Shown: piece by piece, positions 30,917-40,204 of the stretch
How positions within the stretch are numbered: position 1 is the stretch's first letter
Layout of the letters: every line of letters begins with the position of its first letter
NCBI RefSeq assembly: GCF_042663885.1
Contig: NZ_JBHSXV010000001.1
DNA: 64,000 nucleotides
Origin: Aquipuribacter hungaricus
GTDB taxonomy: Bacteria; Actinomycetota; Actinomycetes; Actinomycetales; JBBAYJ01
Strand: one strand, 5' to 3'
Position numbers and translations under genes: made by a program
Notes under the pieces: model-generated
What the model was told of the DNA's origin: nothing
The model's input: the letters and a program-made list of their open reading frames with translations, nothing else
The model's database searches: none

Positions 30917-33484
30917 TCAGCGGCCCGAGGCGAAGAGCTCCGCCACCTCGGCGGCACCCAGGGCGCGGTCGTAGGCGTGCACCTGGTCGAGCGCGCCGGG
31001 CCACGGGTCCACGGCCCGGCCGTCGAACTTCGCCCGCCCCACGGTCAGCGGGCCGTCCGAGACGTCGCCGGCGGCGCACGAGGTGAACGACCCCTGGCGC
31101 TGCCCGTCGACATAGAGCACGTACTCCCCGGTGGAGACGTCGCGCGTGCCGACCAGGTGGTACCAGCGCCCGACCACCGGCGCCTCCGTGCCCAGCGCCC
31201 GCTGCGAGGCGGTGCTGAACGCGAAGCGGTTCTCGGGTCCGGTCTTCTGCAGGAAGAACGCCGAGCGGACGGGGCCGTCCTGCGCCACCGCGGTCGTGAA
31301 GAAGCCCTCGCGGTCCAGCTTCACCCAGGCGGCGACGGAGAAGCTGCCCGTGGTGTCGACGACCGGCCCGGCGGTCTCCGCCCAGTCGTCGGTGCCGTCC
31401 AGCTGCAGGCCCGCACCGGTCCGCCCGGGCGACCAGGTGGCCCCGCCGCGCAGCGACAGGTCGGCGTCCCCGACCACGTCCTCGGCCACGTCCCCGGTGC
31501 CCTCGTCCGCCGGCCAGGAGCCGACGCCCTCCAGGCCCGGTGTCCCCGGCCCCGGGTCCGGCCGGGGCCCGCCCGTGCCGTCGGCGGAGGCGGTGACCTC
31601 CTCGTTGACGGCCCGGACCCGCGCGAAGTCCATCTTCTCGACCTCGCGGTCGTAGGTGACGAAGCCGTTGACCTCGGCCTCGACGTCCGTCAGCTGGGTG
31701 TAGATGCTCCCGGACAGCGCGCAGCTGCTGGCGAGGGACTGCAGGTCGCGGGCGACCTGGACGTACCGGTCCGTCAGCTGCTCGCTGCTGGTGGTCAGCT
31801 CGTAGGCGAACGAGCGGCCGTCCTTGAACCACTCGTGCTCCGCGCCGGTCTTGAGGCCCAGGCCGCCGTGCTCGCCGTCGACGGCCGCCCGGGTGGCGTC
31901 CGGCTGCGGCGAGGCGGGACCGACGTACTGGTGGAAGTCGACGATGTCGCCGCGGCCGGAGTCGCCGAGGGAGTCGCAGCAGTTGACCCCGGAGTGGGCG
32001 TCGACGAGCCGGGTCGGGTCCTGGGCCTTCACCTCGTCGGCCAGGCGGCCGGTCTCCTCGCGGGACCACTCGCCCCAGCCCTCGTTCATCGGCACCCAGG
32101 CGACGATCGAGGTCCAGCTCTTCTTCTCGCGGACCATCTCGTCGAGCTCGGCCTCGAACTGCTGCTGCGCGGCGACCGGGGGGCGGCCTCCTGTCCTCAT
32201 GGACGGCATGTCCTGCCAGACCATGAGGCCGAGCTCGTCGGCGTGGTGGTACCAGCGGTCCGGCTCCACCTTGATGTGCTTGCGCACGGTGTTGAAGCCG
32301 AGCTCCTTGTGCAGCTCCAGGTCCGACCGCAGCGCCTCGTCGGTCGGCGCGGTGCTGAGCCCGTCGGGCCAGAAGCCCTGGTCGAGCGTCGCGTTGTGGA
32401 ACAGGACCTCGCCGTTGAGCGTGATCCGGTTCCTGCCGTCCTCGCCGGGGGCGATCGCGATCTCGCGCAGGCCGACGTAGGAGCCGACGCTGTCGACGAC
32501 CCTGGTGCGGTCCAGCACGCGGACCCGGAGGTCGTAGAGGGTCGGGGTGTCGGGGGTCCAGAAGCCCGCGCCCGGCATGGGGAGCGTGAGCGGGACGTTC
32601 GGGGCGCCGGTGACCCGGCCCACCACCCGGCCGGTGCCGCGCTCGGTGGCGACGACGTCGACGCGCTGCCGCGAGGCGCCGGGGACCTGCACCGTCACCG
32701 CGACGGACGAGGTGTCGACGTCGGGGACCAGGTCGACGCTCTCGACGGCCGCCGCGGGTCGCGGCTCCATCCACACCGTCTGCCAGATGCCCGAGCTGCC
32801 CTGGTAGAAGATCCCGCCGTCACCGCGCTCGCGCTGCTTGCCCACGGGCTGCCAGGTCTGGTCGGTGAGGTCCTCGACGCCGACGACGAGCTCCTGCGGG
32901 CCGCTGCGGGTGAGCAGGTCGGTGACGTCGACGGAGAACTTGTCGTAGCCGCCGCGGTGCCCCGTGGCACGACGGCCGTTGACGTAGACGGTGGCGTCGT
33001 AGTCGACCGCCCCGAAGTGCAGGACGAGGCGCTGCTGGGTGGCGCGGGTGCCGACCCCCCAGCCCGCGGGGACCTCGAAGGTGCGCCGGTACCACATCCG
33101 GTCCATCGACCGCTGGATGCCGGACAGCGCCGACTCGACCGGGTAGGGCACGAGGACGCGCTCCTCGAGGTCCTCGCCGAACGGCAGGCCGTCGCCGAAG
33201 CGGGAGGGCTCGCGGAGCTGCCAGACGCCGTTGAGGTTCTGCCAGCGCTCGCGGGTGAGCTGCGGCCGCGGGTACTCCGGCAGCGCGTTCGCGGGGCCGA
33301 CCTCGGCTGTCCAGCGGGTCGCCAGCGGCGGGACCTTCTTCTCGTACGCCGGCGCCGCCGCCGTGGCGGGGCCGGCACCGGAGACGAGGCCGCCGAGCAC
33401 GAGCGCGACGGCCGTGGCGAGCGCGGCGGTCCGGGGTGCGGGCCGGCGCCGGGGACGTGGTCCGGCGGTGGGGGGACGGGGCAT
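30917..33484 (-). CDS. Secreted glycoside hydrolase family 2 protein with LamG-like domain
   Basis: 855 residues, ATG after CAGGAGA. A signal peptide (hydrophobic ATAVALVLGGLVSGAG, cut near ATAAAPA) is followed by a GH2 sugar-binding domain (NLNGVWQLREPS), immunoglobulin-like domain, and TIM barrel with acid/base Glu in PMNEGWGEW and a probable nucleophile Glu in VDGEHGGLGL. A short linker (DGTGGPRPDPGPGTPG) leads to a C-terminal LamG/concanavalin-like domain of about 190 residues. Likely an extracellular beta-galactosidase, glucuronidase or related enzyme; specificity cannot be read. A GTCACAG copy lies upstream (33641-33647). Confidence 0.88.
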   Translation of the reverse strand: MPRPPTAGPRPRRRPAPRTAALATAVALVLGGLVSGAGPATAAAPAYEKKVPPLATRWTAEVGPANALPEYPRPQLTRERWQNLNGVWQLREPSRFGDGLPFGEDLEERVLVPYPVESALSGIQRSMDRMWYRRTFEVPAGWGVGTRATQQRLVLHFGAVDYDATVYVNGRRATGHRGGYDKFSVDVTDLLTRSGPQELVVGVEDLTDQTWQPVGKQRERGDGGIFYQGSSGIWQTVWMEPRPAAAVESVDLVPDVDTSSVAVTVQVPGASRQRVDVVATERGTGRVVGRVTGAPNVPLTLPMPGAGFWTPDTPTLYDLRVRVLDRTRVVDSVGSYVGLREIAIAPGEDGRNRITLNGEVLFHNATLDQGFWPDGLSTAPTDEALRSDLELHKELGFNTVRKHIKVEPDRWYHHADELGLMVWQDMPSMRTGGRPPVAAQQQFEAELDEMVREKKSWTSIVAWVPMNEGWGEWSREETGRLADEVKAQDPTRLVDAHSGVNCCDSLGDSGRGDIVDFHQYVGPASPQPDATRAAVDGEHGGLGLKTGAEHEWFKDGRSFAYELTTSSEQLTDRYVQVARDLQSLASSCALSGSIYTQLTDVEAEVNGFVTYDREVEKMDFARVRAVNEEVTASADGTGGPRPDPGPGTPGLEGVGSWPADEGTGDVAEDVVGDADLSLRGGATWSPGRTGAGLQLDGTDDWAETAGPVVDTTGSFSVAAWVKLDREGFFTTAVAQDGPVRSAFFLQKTGPENRFAFSTASQRALGTEAPVVGRWYHLVGTRDVSTGEYVLYVDGQRQGSFTSCAAGDVSDGPLTVGRAKFDGRAVDPWPGALDQVHAYDRALGAAEVAELFASGR

Positions 33485-33945
33485 GCGGACGTCTCCTGCT
33501 CGTGCGGGGCGTCGACAGAGCCCGGCGGCAGCGGCAGAGGAGCCTGCCGCCGCCCGTCGACCCCCCGTCGGCTCGCGCCGTCGCGAGCACCCCTATCCCA
33601 GGCCCCCGGGCCCACCCTGTCAACGCCCTGCCGACAACCCGTCACAGCCTGTCCTTCTGCGGCGCCGGCCTGCACCTCCCACGGGCTCGTGGCGGACCTC
33701 CGGTCGGGCCACGTCCGGCCACGAGCTCGTCGGCGTCCTCGACGAGGTGGGCCTGGGGTCGAGACCCGCCCGTCGTCGCGCTCCGTGGGTGGTCGGGGCG
33801 GTGCTCGCGCTGGCCGTCGCGGGCCGGCTGCGGCGCGCGCGGCGGGCCCGCAGCGGTGAGGTCCCCGTGTGACGTCTGTGTGACGGCTGATGACCGGGGG
33901 CCGCAGGACCTTCCCGCAGGACCCGCCGACGCAGTACAACCGACC
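33485..33945. other. 461-base region between GH2 and APC permease genes
   Basis: Holds the GH2 ribosome site and promoter region, an imperfect inverted repeat (GGGCTCGTGGC/GCCACGAGCTC, about 33682-33730) and, close to the permease, two GTGTGACG direct repeats at 33867 and 33878 (11 bases apart). An open stretch ends at 33872 and could encode 41 residues from a GTG at 33747 with one hydrophobic segment (APWVVGAVLALAVAG), but it lacks a ribosome site. It may be a remnant or a very small membrane protein. Confidence 0.3.
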
Positions 33946-35352
33946 ATGTCCAGCGACACGACGGATGCGAGCACGAGCCCCCCGACCGAGGGGCTGACCC
34001 GGTCCATCACCGGTCGGCTGCTGTTCTTCTACGTCCTGGGCGACGTGCTGGGGTCCGGCGTGTACGTCCTCATCGGCCTCGTGGCGGGCGCGGTCGGGGG
34101 CGCGTTCTGGATCGCGTTCGCCGCCGGCGTCGCGCTGGCCACGATCACCGGCCTCGCCTACGCGGAGCTGGCGACGAAGTTCCCGCAGGCCGCGGGCGCC
34201 TCGCTGTACGTCGGCAAGGCGTTCAAGAACCCGGCGCTCACCTTCCTGGTGACGATCTGCTCGCTGTCGGCGGTGTTCGCCGCCTCGGGCTCCCTGGCCA
34301 CGGGCTTCGCGCGGTACTTCGGCTCGGTGTTCGGCCTCGTGCCGACCCTGCTCGTCACCCTGGTGTTCATCGCCCTGCTCACGCTGGTCAACTTCGTCGG
34401 CATCACCGAGTCCGTCGTCGTCAACCTCGTCATGACCATCGTCGAGGTGACCGGGCTCGTCGTCGTGGTCGTCATCGGCATCCTCGTCGTCGCCCGCGGC
34501 GACACCGACTTCTCGGTCCTCACGTCGTTCACCGCCGAGGGCAACCCGGTCTTCGCCGTGGTCGCGGGCGTCGCGCTCGCGTTCTTCGCCATGACGGGCT
34601 TCGAGAACGCGGCCAACGTCGCCGAGGAGACCATCGACCCGTCGCGGAACTTCCCGCGGGCCCTCATCGGCGGCATGCTCGCGGCCGGCGTCATCTATGT
34701 CCTCGTGGCCGTGTCCGCCGCCCTCGTCGTGCCGGTCGCCACGCTCGCGGGCGCCGACGCCGCGCTGCTGGAGGTCGTCCGCGCCGACGTCCTCCCGGGA
34801 CCGGTCGGCGTGATGCTCACGATCTTCGCCTTCATCGCCATGGTGGCCATCACCAACACGACGCTGGTGTCCGTGGTCACCCAGTCCCGCATCCTCTACG
34901 GCATGGCGCGGGTGGACGTCGTGCCCGCGGTGTTCGCCAAGGTGCACCCCACCCGCCGCAGCCCCTACGTGGCGCTGCTGTTCAGCGCGGTCGTCGTCGG
35001 CGTGCTGCTCGTCCTCGGCGACCTGGTGACCCGGGCGGGCGGCGCCGACCTGGTCGGCCGGCTCGCCACGGTCACGGTGGTGTTCCTGCTCTTCATCTAC
35101 GCCCTCGTCATCGTCTCGGCCCTACGGCTCCGCAACGAGGTCGGGTCCGGGGACTCCTACCGCGCCAACACCGCGCTGCTGTGCGTCGGCGTGGTCGGCA
35201 ACGCCGTCCTGCTCGTCTACGTCGTCGTCGACGACCCCGGCTCGCTGTGGTGGGTGGCCGGCCTGCTGGCCCTCGGGGCCGTCCTGTACCTGGCCCAGCG
35301 CGTGGTCGCCGGCCGCCGCACGGCCACCCTCTCGACGGACCGGAGGTCCTGA
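33946..35352 (+). CDS. APC-family amino acid permease
   Basis: 468 residues, about 12 membrane helices, starting LLFFYVLGDVLGSGVYVLIG, which holds the G-S-G substrate/ion-binding bend of helix 1 in the APC fold, and including FFAMTGFENAANVAEETIDP, typical of helix 6 and the following loop. It probably imports an amino acid or amine using a cation gradient. Substrate unknown. The next gene, a universal stress protein, starts one base after its stop, and such permease-USP pairs are common. Confidence 0.88.
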   Translation: MSSDTTDASTSPPTEGLTRSITGRLLFFYVLGDVLGSGVYVLIGLVAGAVGGAFWIAFAAGVALATITGLAYAELATKFPQAAGASLYVGKAFKNPALTFLVTICSLSAVFAASGSLATGFARYFGSVFGLVPTLLVTLVFIALLTLVNFVGITESVVVNLVMTIVEVTGLVVVVVIGILVVARGDTDFSVLTSFTAEGNPVFAVVAGVALAFFAMTGFENAANVAEETIDPSRNFPRALIGGMLAAGVIYVLVAVSAALVVPVATLAGADAALLEVVRADVLPGPVGVMLTIFAFIAMVAITNTTLVSVVTQSRILYGMARVDVVPAVFAKVHPTRRSPYVALLFSAVVVGVLLVLGDLVTRAGGADLVGRLATVTVVFLLFIYALVIVSALRLRNEVGSGDSYRANTALLCVGVVGNAVLLVYVVVDDPGSLWWVAGLLALGAVLYLAQRVVAGRRTATLSTDRRS

Positions 35353-35353
35353 C

Positions 35354-35803
35354 GTGCACGTCATCGTGGCGACCGACGGGTCGCGCCAGTCCTTGCTCGC
35401 CGCCCAGCAGCTCATGGCCATCGCCGACGTCTCCAAGGTCACCTCGGTGTCGGTGGTCGCCGTGGTGAGCCCGCTGGCGACCGTGCCGTTCGCCAACGAG
35501 CTCGGCGGGGAGGGCGACGACCCGGCGGGGGCGGCGCTGAGCTTCCGCGCCGAGGCGCACGCGGCCACCGGCGTCGTCATGGCCGCGCTGCAGGACTGGG
35601 GCGCGGCGCAGGTGGACCGGCGCGTCCTCAGCGGGTCCCCGGCGGCGGAGATCGTGCGGGCGGCCAAGGAGTCCTCGGCCGACCTCATCGTCGTGGCCAG
35701 CGGCAGCGGCGGCCTCAGCGACACCATCCTGCTGGGCAGCACCGCACAGCGGGTGCAGCACTCCGCCCCCTGCCCGGTGCTCGTCGCGCGCCCCAAGGCC
35801 TGA
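35354..35803 (+). CDS. Universal stress protein (UspA family)
   Basis: 149 residues, GTG start with GGAGG seven bases upstream. A single Usp domain: VIVATDGSRQSLLAA at the N-terminus, ADLIVVASGSGG and LGSTAQRVQHSAPCPVLVARP at the C-terminus. The G-S-G...LGST segment resembles the ATP-binding G-2x-G-9x-G-S/T motif. Coupled to the APC permease, so it may sense nucleotide and tune transport. Function beyond family is inferred. Confidence 0.88.
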   Translation: MHVIVATDGSRQSLLAAQQLMAIADVSKVTSVSVVAVVSPLATVPFANELGGEGDDPAGAALSFRAEAHAATGVVMAALQDWGAAQVDRRVLSGSPAAEIVRAAKESSADLIVVASGSGGLSDTILLGSTAQRVQHSAPCPVLVARPKA

Positions 35804-35840
35804 CGGCCTGCACCGGCGAGGCCTGCCGGGGCGGCCTCCG

Positions 35841-35846
35841 TACCCT
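35841..35846 (+). promoter_or_regulatory. Leaderless -10 element of selO
   Basis: TACCCT at -12 to -7 from the GTG of the SelO gene, 37 bases after the Usp stop. It suggests transcription separate from the permease operon. Confidence 0.45.
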
Positions 35847-35852
35847 CGGAGG

Positions 35853-37373
35853 GTGAGCACCTCGCCCTCCCCCACCTCGCCGTCCGCCACCTCGTCGTCG
35901 GTCACCGTCGCCCTCGAGCACCGCTTCGCCGACGAGCTGCCGGAGATGGCCGTGGCGTGGCAGCCCGCGCCCGCGCCCGGGCCGCGGCTGCTCGTGCTCG
36001 ACGAGGGGCTCGCCGCCGAGCTGGGGCTCGACCCGGCCTGGCTGCGCAGCGAGGACGGCGTCCGGCTGCTCACCGGCGAGCGCGTGCCCGAGGGCGCCCT
36101 GCCGGTCGCCCAGGCGTACTCCGGGCACCAGTTCGGCGGGCTGTCCCCGCGCCTCGGCGACGGCAGGGCGCTGCTGCTGGGCGAGCTCGTCGACCGCCAC
36201 GGGCGGCTGCGCGACCTGCACCTCAAGGGCTCCGGCCGCACCCCGTTCGCCCGTGCCGGGGACGGCCTGGCCGCCGTCGGGCCGATGCTGCGCGAGCACG
36301 TGGTCGCCACGGCCATGCACGCGCTCGGCATCCCGACGACCCGGTCGCTGGGCGTGGTCGCGACCGGGCGCCAGGTGCGCCGCGAGACCTGGCTGCCGGG
36401 GGCCGTGCTGGCCCGGGTGGCCTCCAGCCACCTGCGCGTCGGCAGCTTCCAGTACGCCGCGCTCACCCGCGACGACGACCTGCTGCGCCGCCTCGTCGAC
36501 GTGGCCGTGCGGCGCCACCACCCGCAGGCCGCCGACGCCCCGCGCCCCGCCCTGGCGCTGCTCGAGGCGGTCGTCGCCGTCCAGGCCGACCTGGTCGCCC
36601 GGTGGATGCTCGTCGGCTTCGTCCACGGCGTCATGAACACCGACAACATGACCGTGTCCGGGGAGACCATCGACTACGGCCCCTGCGCGTTCATGGAGGC
36701 TTTCGACCCGGGCACCGTCTACAGCTCCATCGACACCGGCGGCCGCTACGCCTACGGCAACCAGCCCGTCGTCGCCGCGTGGGACCTCGCCCGGCTCGCC
36801 GAGGCGCTGCTCCCGCTGCTGGGCGACGACGAGGACGAGGCCGTGGCGGCGGCCACGGCCGTGCTCGACGGCTTCCGCGCCCGCTACGCCGCCGCCTGGC
36901 ACGCCGGGATGCGCGCCAAGCTCGGGCTGCCCGCCGGCACGGACGACGGCGTCGCCGGGGCGCTGGCGGAGGACCTGCTCCCGCTCCTGCAGGCAGGCCG
37001 GGTCGACCACACGTCCTTCTACCGGCGCCTGGCCGACGTCGGGCGGGCCGGCAGCCCGGTCGTCGTCGCGGCGGCGACCCTGTTCCCCGCCCTGGAGGAC
37101 GCCGACGCGGTGGCCGGGGCGCAGGCCTGGGTCTCCCGCTGGCAGGCCACCGGACCGGACGCGGAGGCGATGGACCGGGTCAACCCGGTGTACGTGCCCC
37201 GCAACGCCCTGGTCGAGGAGGCGCTCGACGCCGCCACCGCGGGCGACCTCGGTCCGCTGACGACGCTGCTGGAGGCGGTGTCGTCGCCGTTCGACCGGCG
37301 CGCGGGCCTGGAGCGGTACGAGCTGCCGTCCCCCGGAGGCGCCGACGGCTACGTGACGTTCTGCGGGACCTGA
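35853..37373 (+). CDS. selO: SelO/YdiU family protein adenylyltransferase (pseudokinase AMPylator)
   Basis: 506 residues. Family landmarks in order: AQAYSGHQFGGLSPRLGDGR, LHLKGSGRTPFAR (nucleotide-binding), REHVVATAMHALGIPTTRSL, GFVHGVMNTDNM and DYGPCAFMEAF (catalytic/metal region), RVNPVYVPRN, and the C-terminal FCGT. SelO transfers AMP to Ser/Thr/Tyr of target proteins and is linked to redox stress. The Cys in GPCAF and in the final FCGT correspond to the positions used for redox control in bacterial members. Its 3' end overlaps the convergent YibE/F gene by 25 bases. Confidence 0.92.
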   Translation: MSTSPSPTSPSATSSSVTVALEHRFADELPEMAVAWQPAPAPGPRLLVLDEGLAAELGLDPAWLRSEDGVRLLTGERVPEGALPVAQAYSGHQFGGLSPRLGDGRALLLGELVDRHGRLRDLHLKGSGRTPFARAGDGLAAVGPMLREHVVATAMHALGIPTTRSLGVVATGRQVRRETWLPGAVLARVASSHLRVGSFQYAALTRDDDLLRRLVDVAVRRHHPQAADAPRPALALLEAVVAVQADLVARWMLVGFVHGVMNTDNMTVSGETIDYGPCAFMEAFDPGTVYSSIDTGGRYAYGNQPVVAAWDLARLAEALLPLLGDDEDEAVAAATAVLDGFRARYAAAWHAGMRAKLGLPAGTDDGVAGALAEDLLPLLQAGRVDHTSFYRRLADVGRAGSPVVVAAATLFPALEDADAVAGAQAWVSRWQATGPDAEAMDRVNPVYVPRNALVEEALDAATAGDLGPLTTLLEAVSSPFDRRAGLERYELPSPGGADGYVTFCGT

Positions 37374-38617
37374 GCCGCCGGTCGCAGCCCGGCCGCGACG
37401 CTCGCGGCCGCCACCGCGGTGGTGACCGGGATCGCCAGGATCATCCCGATGGACCCCACCGCGGTGCGGGCGATCTCCTCGGCCACCGCGCCGGAGGTGA
37501 GGACCTGCTCCAGCGGCTGGTCGTAGAGCCCCAGCAGCAGCATGGTGGGCAGCGCGGCGCCCGCGTACGCGAAGGCGATCGTGTACACGGTGGAGGCCAG
37601 GTGGTCCCGGCCCACCCGCATCCCCGACCGGAACAGCTCGCCGAAGCGCGCCGCCGGGGCGAGGGCCCGGATCTCCCAGACCGCCGACACCTGCGTGATG
37701 GTGACGTCGTTGAGGATGCCGAGCCCGGCGACCACGAGCCCGCAGAGGATGATCCCGCGCAGGTCGGTGCCGGTGGTCAGCGCGCTGAGCTCGTAGGCGT
37801 CCTCGTCGGTCAAGCCGTCGAGGCTGGCCGCCGAGGACGCCCAGACGGCCAGGCCGGTGGTGGCGAGCAGGCCGAACACGGTCCCCACGAGGGCCGCCGT
37901 CGTCCGGGTGGAGAAGCCGTGCGCCAGGTAGAGGACGACGGTCAGGAGCGGGACCGACACGCACAGCGCCACGAGGACGGGGCTCTCGCCCTGGCGCAGC
38001 GCCGGCAGGACGACGTAGGCCAGCGCCACGTACGTGAGCGCGAGGCCCGCCACCGCGGCGGCCCCCTGGGCGCGGCCGACGGCGACGACGAGCAGGACGA
38101 AGCCGACCGCGAGCGCGACGAGGGCCCGCGACCGGTCCGCGTCCACCCAGGAGTAGACGACCTGGTCCGGGTCGGCCTCGACGACGGTGCCCTCGACGGA
38201 GACGGTGGCGTTGCGGCCGAGCACGACGCGCTCCCCCGGCTCGACGCCGGCGGTGAACACCTGCGGCGCGAGGGGCACCTCGACGACGTCGCCCTCCTCC
38301 GGGCCCGACAGCAGGCGCACCGAGGCGCTGGCGCACAGCACCGACAGCGGGACCGAGCCGTCCTCGAGCAGGTCGGCCGGAGCGCCCTCGCACACCTCGC
38401 CGGCGGAACCGAGGACCTCGCCGCGCACCTGGACGTTGTCGGACATGTCGACCAGGGGCCCCGTCCCCGCCACGGCCGCGTCGGCGGAGGGCCACAGCAC
38501 GGCGAGGCCGACGAGGCTGCCGAGCACGAGCGGCAGCAGGATCCCGAGCATGACGACGAGGGGCCGCCGGCTGGCGACCGACCCGTCGCCGGCGTCGGGG
38601 CCGTGGCGCCCGCTCAC
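37349..38617 (-). CDS. YibE/F family membrane protein
   Basis: 422 residues from a GTG at 38617. One N-terminal helix (PLVVMLGILLPLVLGSLVG), an extracytoplasmic domain of about 110 residues, then at least six helices including VLVALCVSVPLLTVVLYLAH and IILCGLVVAGLGILNDVTITQ, the family hallmark. Function unknown; some members sit near transport or signalling genes. No strong ribosome site is seen, so the start is provisional. Convergent overlap with selO at its 3' end. Confidence 0.82.
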   Translation of the reverse strand: MSGRHGPDAGDGSVASRRPLVVMLGILLPLVLGSLVGLAVLWPSADAAVAGTGPLVDMSDNVQVRGEVLGSAGEVCEGAPADLLEDGSVPLSVLCASASVRLLSGPEEGDVVEVPLAPQVFTAGVEPGERVVLGRNATVSVEGTVVEADPDQVVYSWVDADRSRALVALAVGFVLLVVAVGRAQGAAAVAGLALTYVALAYVVLPALRQGESPVLVALCVSVPLLTVVLYLAHGFSTRTTAALVGTVFGLLATTGLAVWASSAASLDGLTDEDAYELSALTTGTDLRGIILCGLVVAGLGILNDVTITQVSAVWEIRALAPAARFGELFRSGMRVGRDHLASTVYTIAFAYAGAALPTMLLLGLYDQPLEQVLTSGAVAEEIARTAVGSIGMILAIPVTTAVAAASVAAGLRPAAQVPQNVT

Positions 38618-38737
38618 CGGCGTCCGGTCACGGGGAGGGGGCTCACGTCGGTCGTCGTCACGGCGCACAGTGTGCCCAGCCGGGGCGCGTGCCTGCCCCA
38701 GACGGTGCGACGGGCCGTGCTGGGGGAGGATCGGCGC

Positions 38738-40204
38738 ATGGACCCAGGGGCGCACGCGCAGCCCGGGGACGCCGGGGCCGCCGTCCCGCGCTCGCTCACC
38801 CTGCCCCCCGACCCGGCGTCGGCCGCCCGTGCCCGGGCGATGCTGCGGCAGGTGCTCGACGCCGCCGGCCGGCAGGAGTGGCTGGACACCACGGAGCTGG
38901 CCTGCAGCGAGCTCATCACCAACGCGATCGTCCACGCGCACACGGAGATCGTCGTCACCGTCACGGTCGGCCCCGACGAGGTGCTCGTCGAGGTGCGCGA
39001 CTCCAGCCCGATGCTGCCGGTGCAGCGCTCCTACGACAGCTACGCCACCACCGGGCGCGGCATGGGGCTGGTGGCCGTCCTCGCGGCCGAGCACGGCATC
39101 CGCGACGCCGGCCCGCACGGCAAGACGGCGTGGTTCGTCGTGCGCGGGACGCCGGACGCCGGCGACGGCGACGACCTGCTGGCGGCGTGGGACGACTCCG
39201 CCTGGGACGAGGCCACCCGCGACGCGGTGCAGGCGAGCGCCCGCGAGGAGGACCCGGCCGGCGCGGAGGTCGTCCTCCTCGGCATCCCGCCCACGCTGTG
39301 GTTCGCCGCCCGCGAGCACCACGACGCGATCCTCCGCGAGCTCATGCTCCACCTGGCCACGGACCACGCGGGGCTGCACGAGCCCGGCTCCCCCGACAGC
39401 CCGGACGGCACGGACGGCACGGCTGCCGCCGTCGACCTCGCGGCCGCCGACCTGGCCCGCAGCACCATCTCCACCGCCCTGTGGGCCGCGGTCGACGCCC
39501 GCCTCGGCCCCCGGCCGGCGGGCACCCGGCTCCCCGCGCCCACCGACCGCGCGTCGCTCGCGCTCGAGCCGTACGACCTCCGGCTGCGCGTCCCGGACGA
39601 GGTGGCCGCCGCCTTCCCCCGCCTGAAGCAGGTCCTCGACCTCGCCGAGCTGCTCGCCGCCGAGGGCCGGCTGTTCGTGCGCCCCGCCCTGCCGGAGGTC
39701 GTGGCGGTGCGCGACTGGGCGTGCGGCCAGGTCGTCGCCCAGCACGGCGGGGCCCGGCCCGAGGCCTGGGAGGGTGCCGCGCACGATCGCTTCGTCGCCG
39801 CCGGCGTCCCCGTGCCGCGTGCGCACCCGGAGTGGGACACCGCCGAGGTCCGCTCCTCCCCCCGGGCGGTCGTGGCTGCCGACGACGCCGGCCGCGTCGT
39901 CGCGGTGAGCCCGTCGATGGCCGCCCTGGTCGGGTGGGACGTCGGCGACCTCGCCGGGCAGCGGATCGTCGCGCTGGTGCCCGCCCGGCTGCGCGAGGCG
40001 CACGTGGCCGGGTTCACCCGCCACCTCGCCACGGGCGAGACGGTCATCCTGGGCCTCCACGTGACGCTGCCCGTGCTGCACGCGGACGGGCACGAGGTCG
40101 CCTGCCGGGTGCTCATCGAGCCCGCACCCGGCGCCCCCGAGGGCACCGGCCGGTTCCTGGCGTGGTTCGACCCCGCCGGCGACAGCGGCGGGGGCCTCGG
40201 GTGA
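38738..40204 (+). CDS. Anti-sigma-type histidine kinase-like ATPase fused to a PAS domain
   Basis: 488 residues, ATG after GGGGGAGGA. Residues about 20-145 form an RsbW/SpoIIAB-like ATPase: N box SELITNAIVHA, G1-like EVRDSSP, G2 TGRGMGL. The middle (about 150-370) is helical and unrecognised. Residues about 375-485 form a PAS domain (VVAADDAGRVVAVSPSMAAL, DLAGQRIVALVP, GFTRHLATGE). This looks like a sensory partner-switch regulator, soluble, with no phosphatase domain of its own; the membrane SpoIIE phosphatase at 45099-46232 might belong to the same circuit. Its stop overlaps the next start (GTGA). Confidence 0.82.
   Translation: MDPGAHAQPGDAGAAVPRSLTLPPDPASAARARAMLRQVLDAAGRQEWLDTTELACSELITNAIVHAHTEIVVTVTVGPDEVLVEVRDSSPMLPVQRSYDSYATTGRGMGLVAVLAAEHGIRDAGPHGKTAWFVVRGTPDAGDGDDLLAAWDDSAWDEATRDAVQASAREEDPAGAEVVLLGIPPTLWFAAREHHDAILRELMLHLATDHAGLHEPGSPDSPDGTDGTAAAVDLAAADLARSTISTALWAAVDARLGPRPAGTRLPAPTDRASLALEPYDLRLRVPDEVAAAFPRLKQVLDLAELLAAEGRLFVRPALPEVVAVRDWACGQVVAQHGGARPEAWEGAAHDRFVAAGVPVPRAHPEWDTAEVRSSPRAVVAADDAGRVVAVSPSMAALVGWDVGDLAGQRIVALVPARLREAHVAGFTRHLATGETVILGLHVTLPVLHADGHEVACRVLIEPAPGAPEGTGRFLAWFDPAGDSGGGLG

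Noticed and set aside
33747..33872. 41-codon ORF with a hydrophobic segment upstream of the APC permease
   Set aside because: No ribosome site or -10 before its GTG and the frame lacks conserved features I know; noted only within the intergenic entry.
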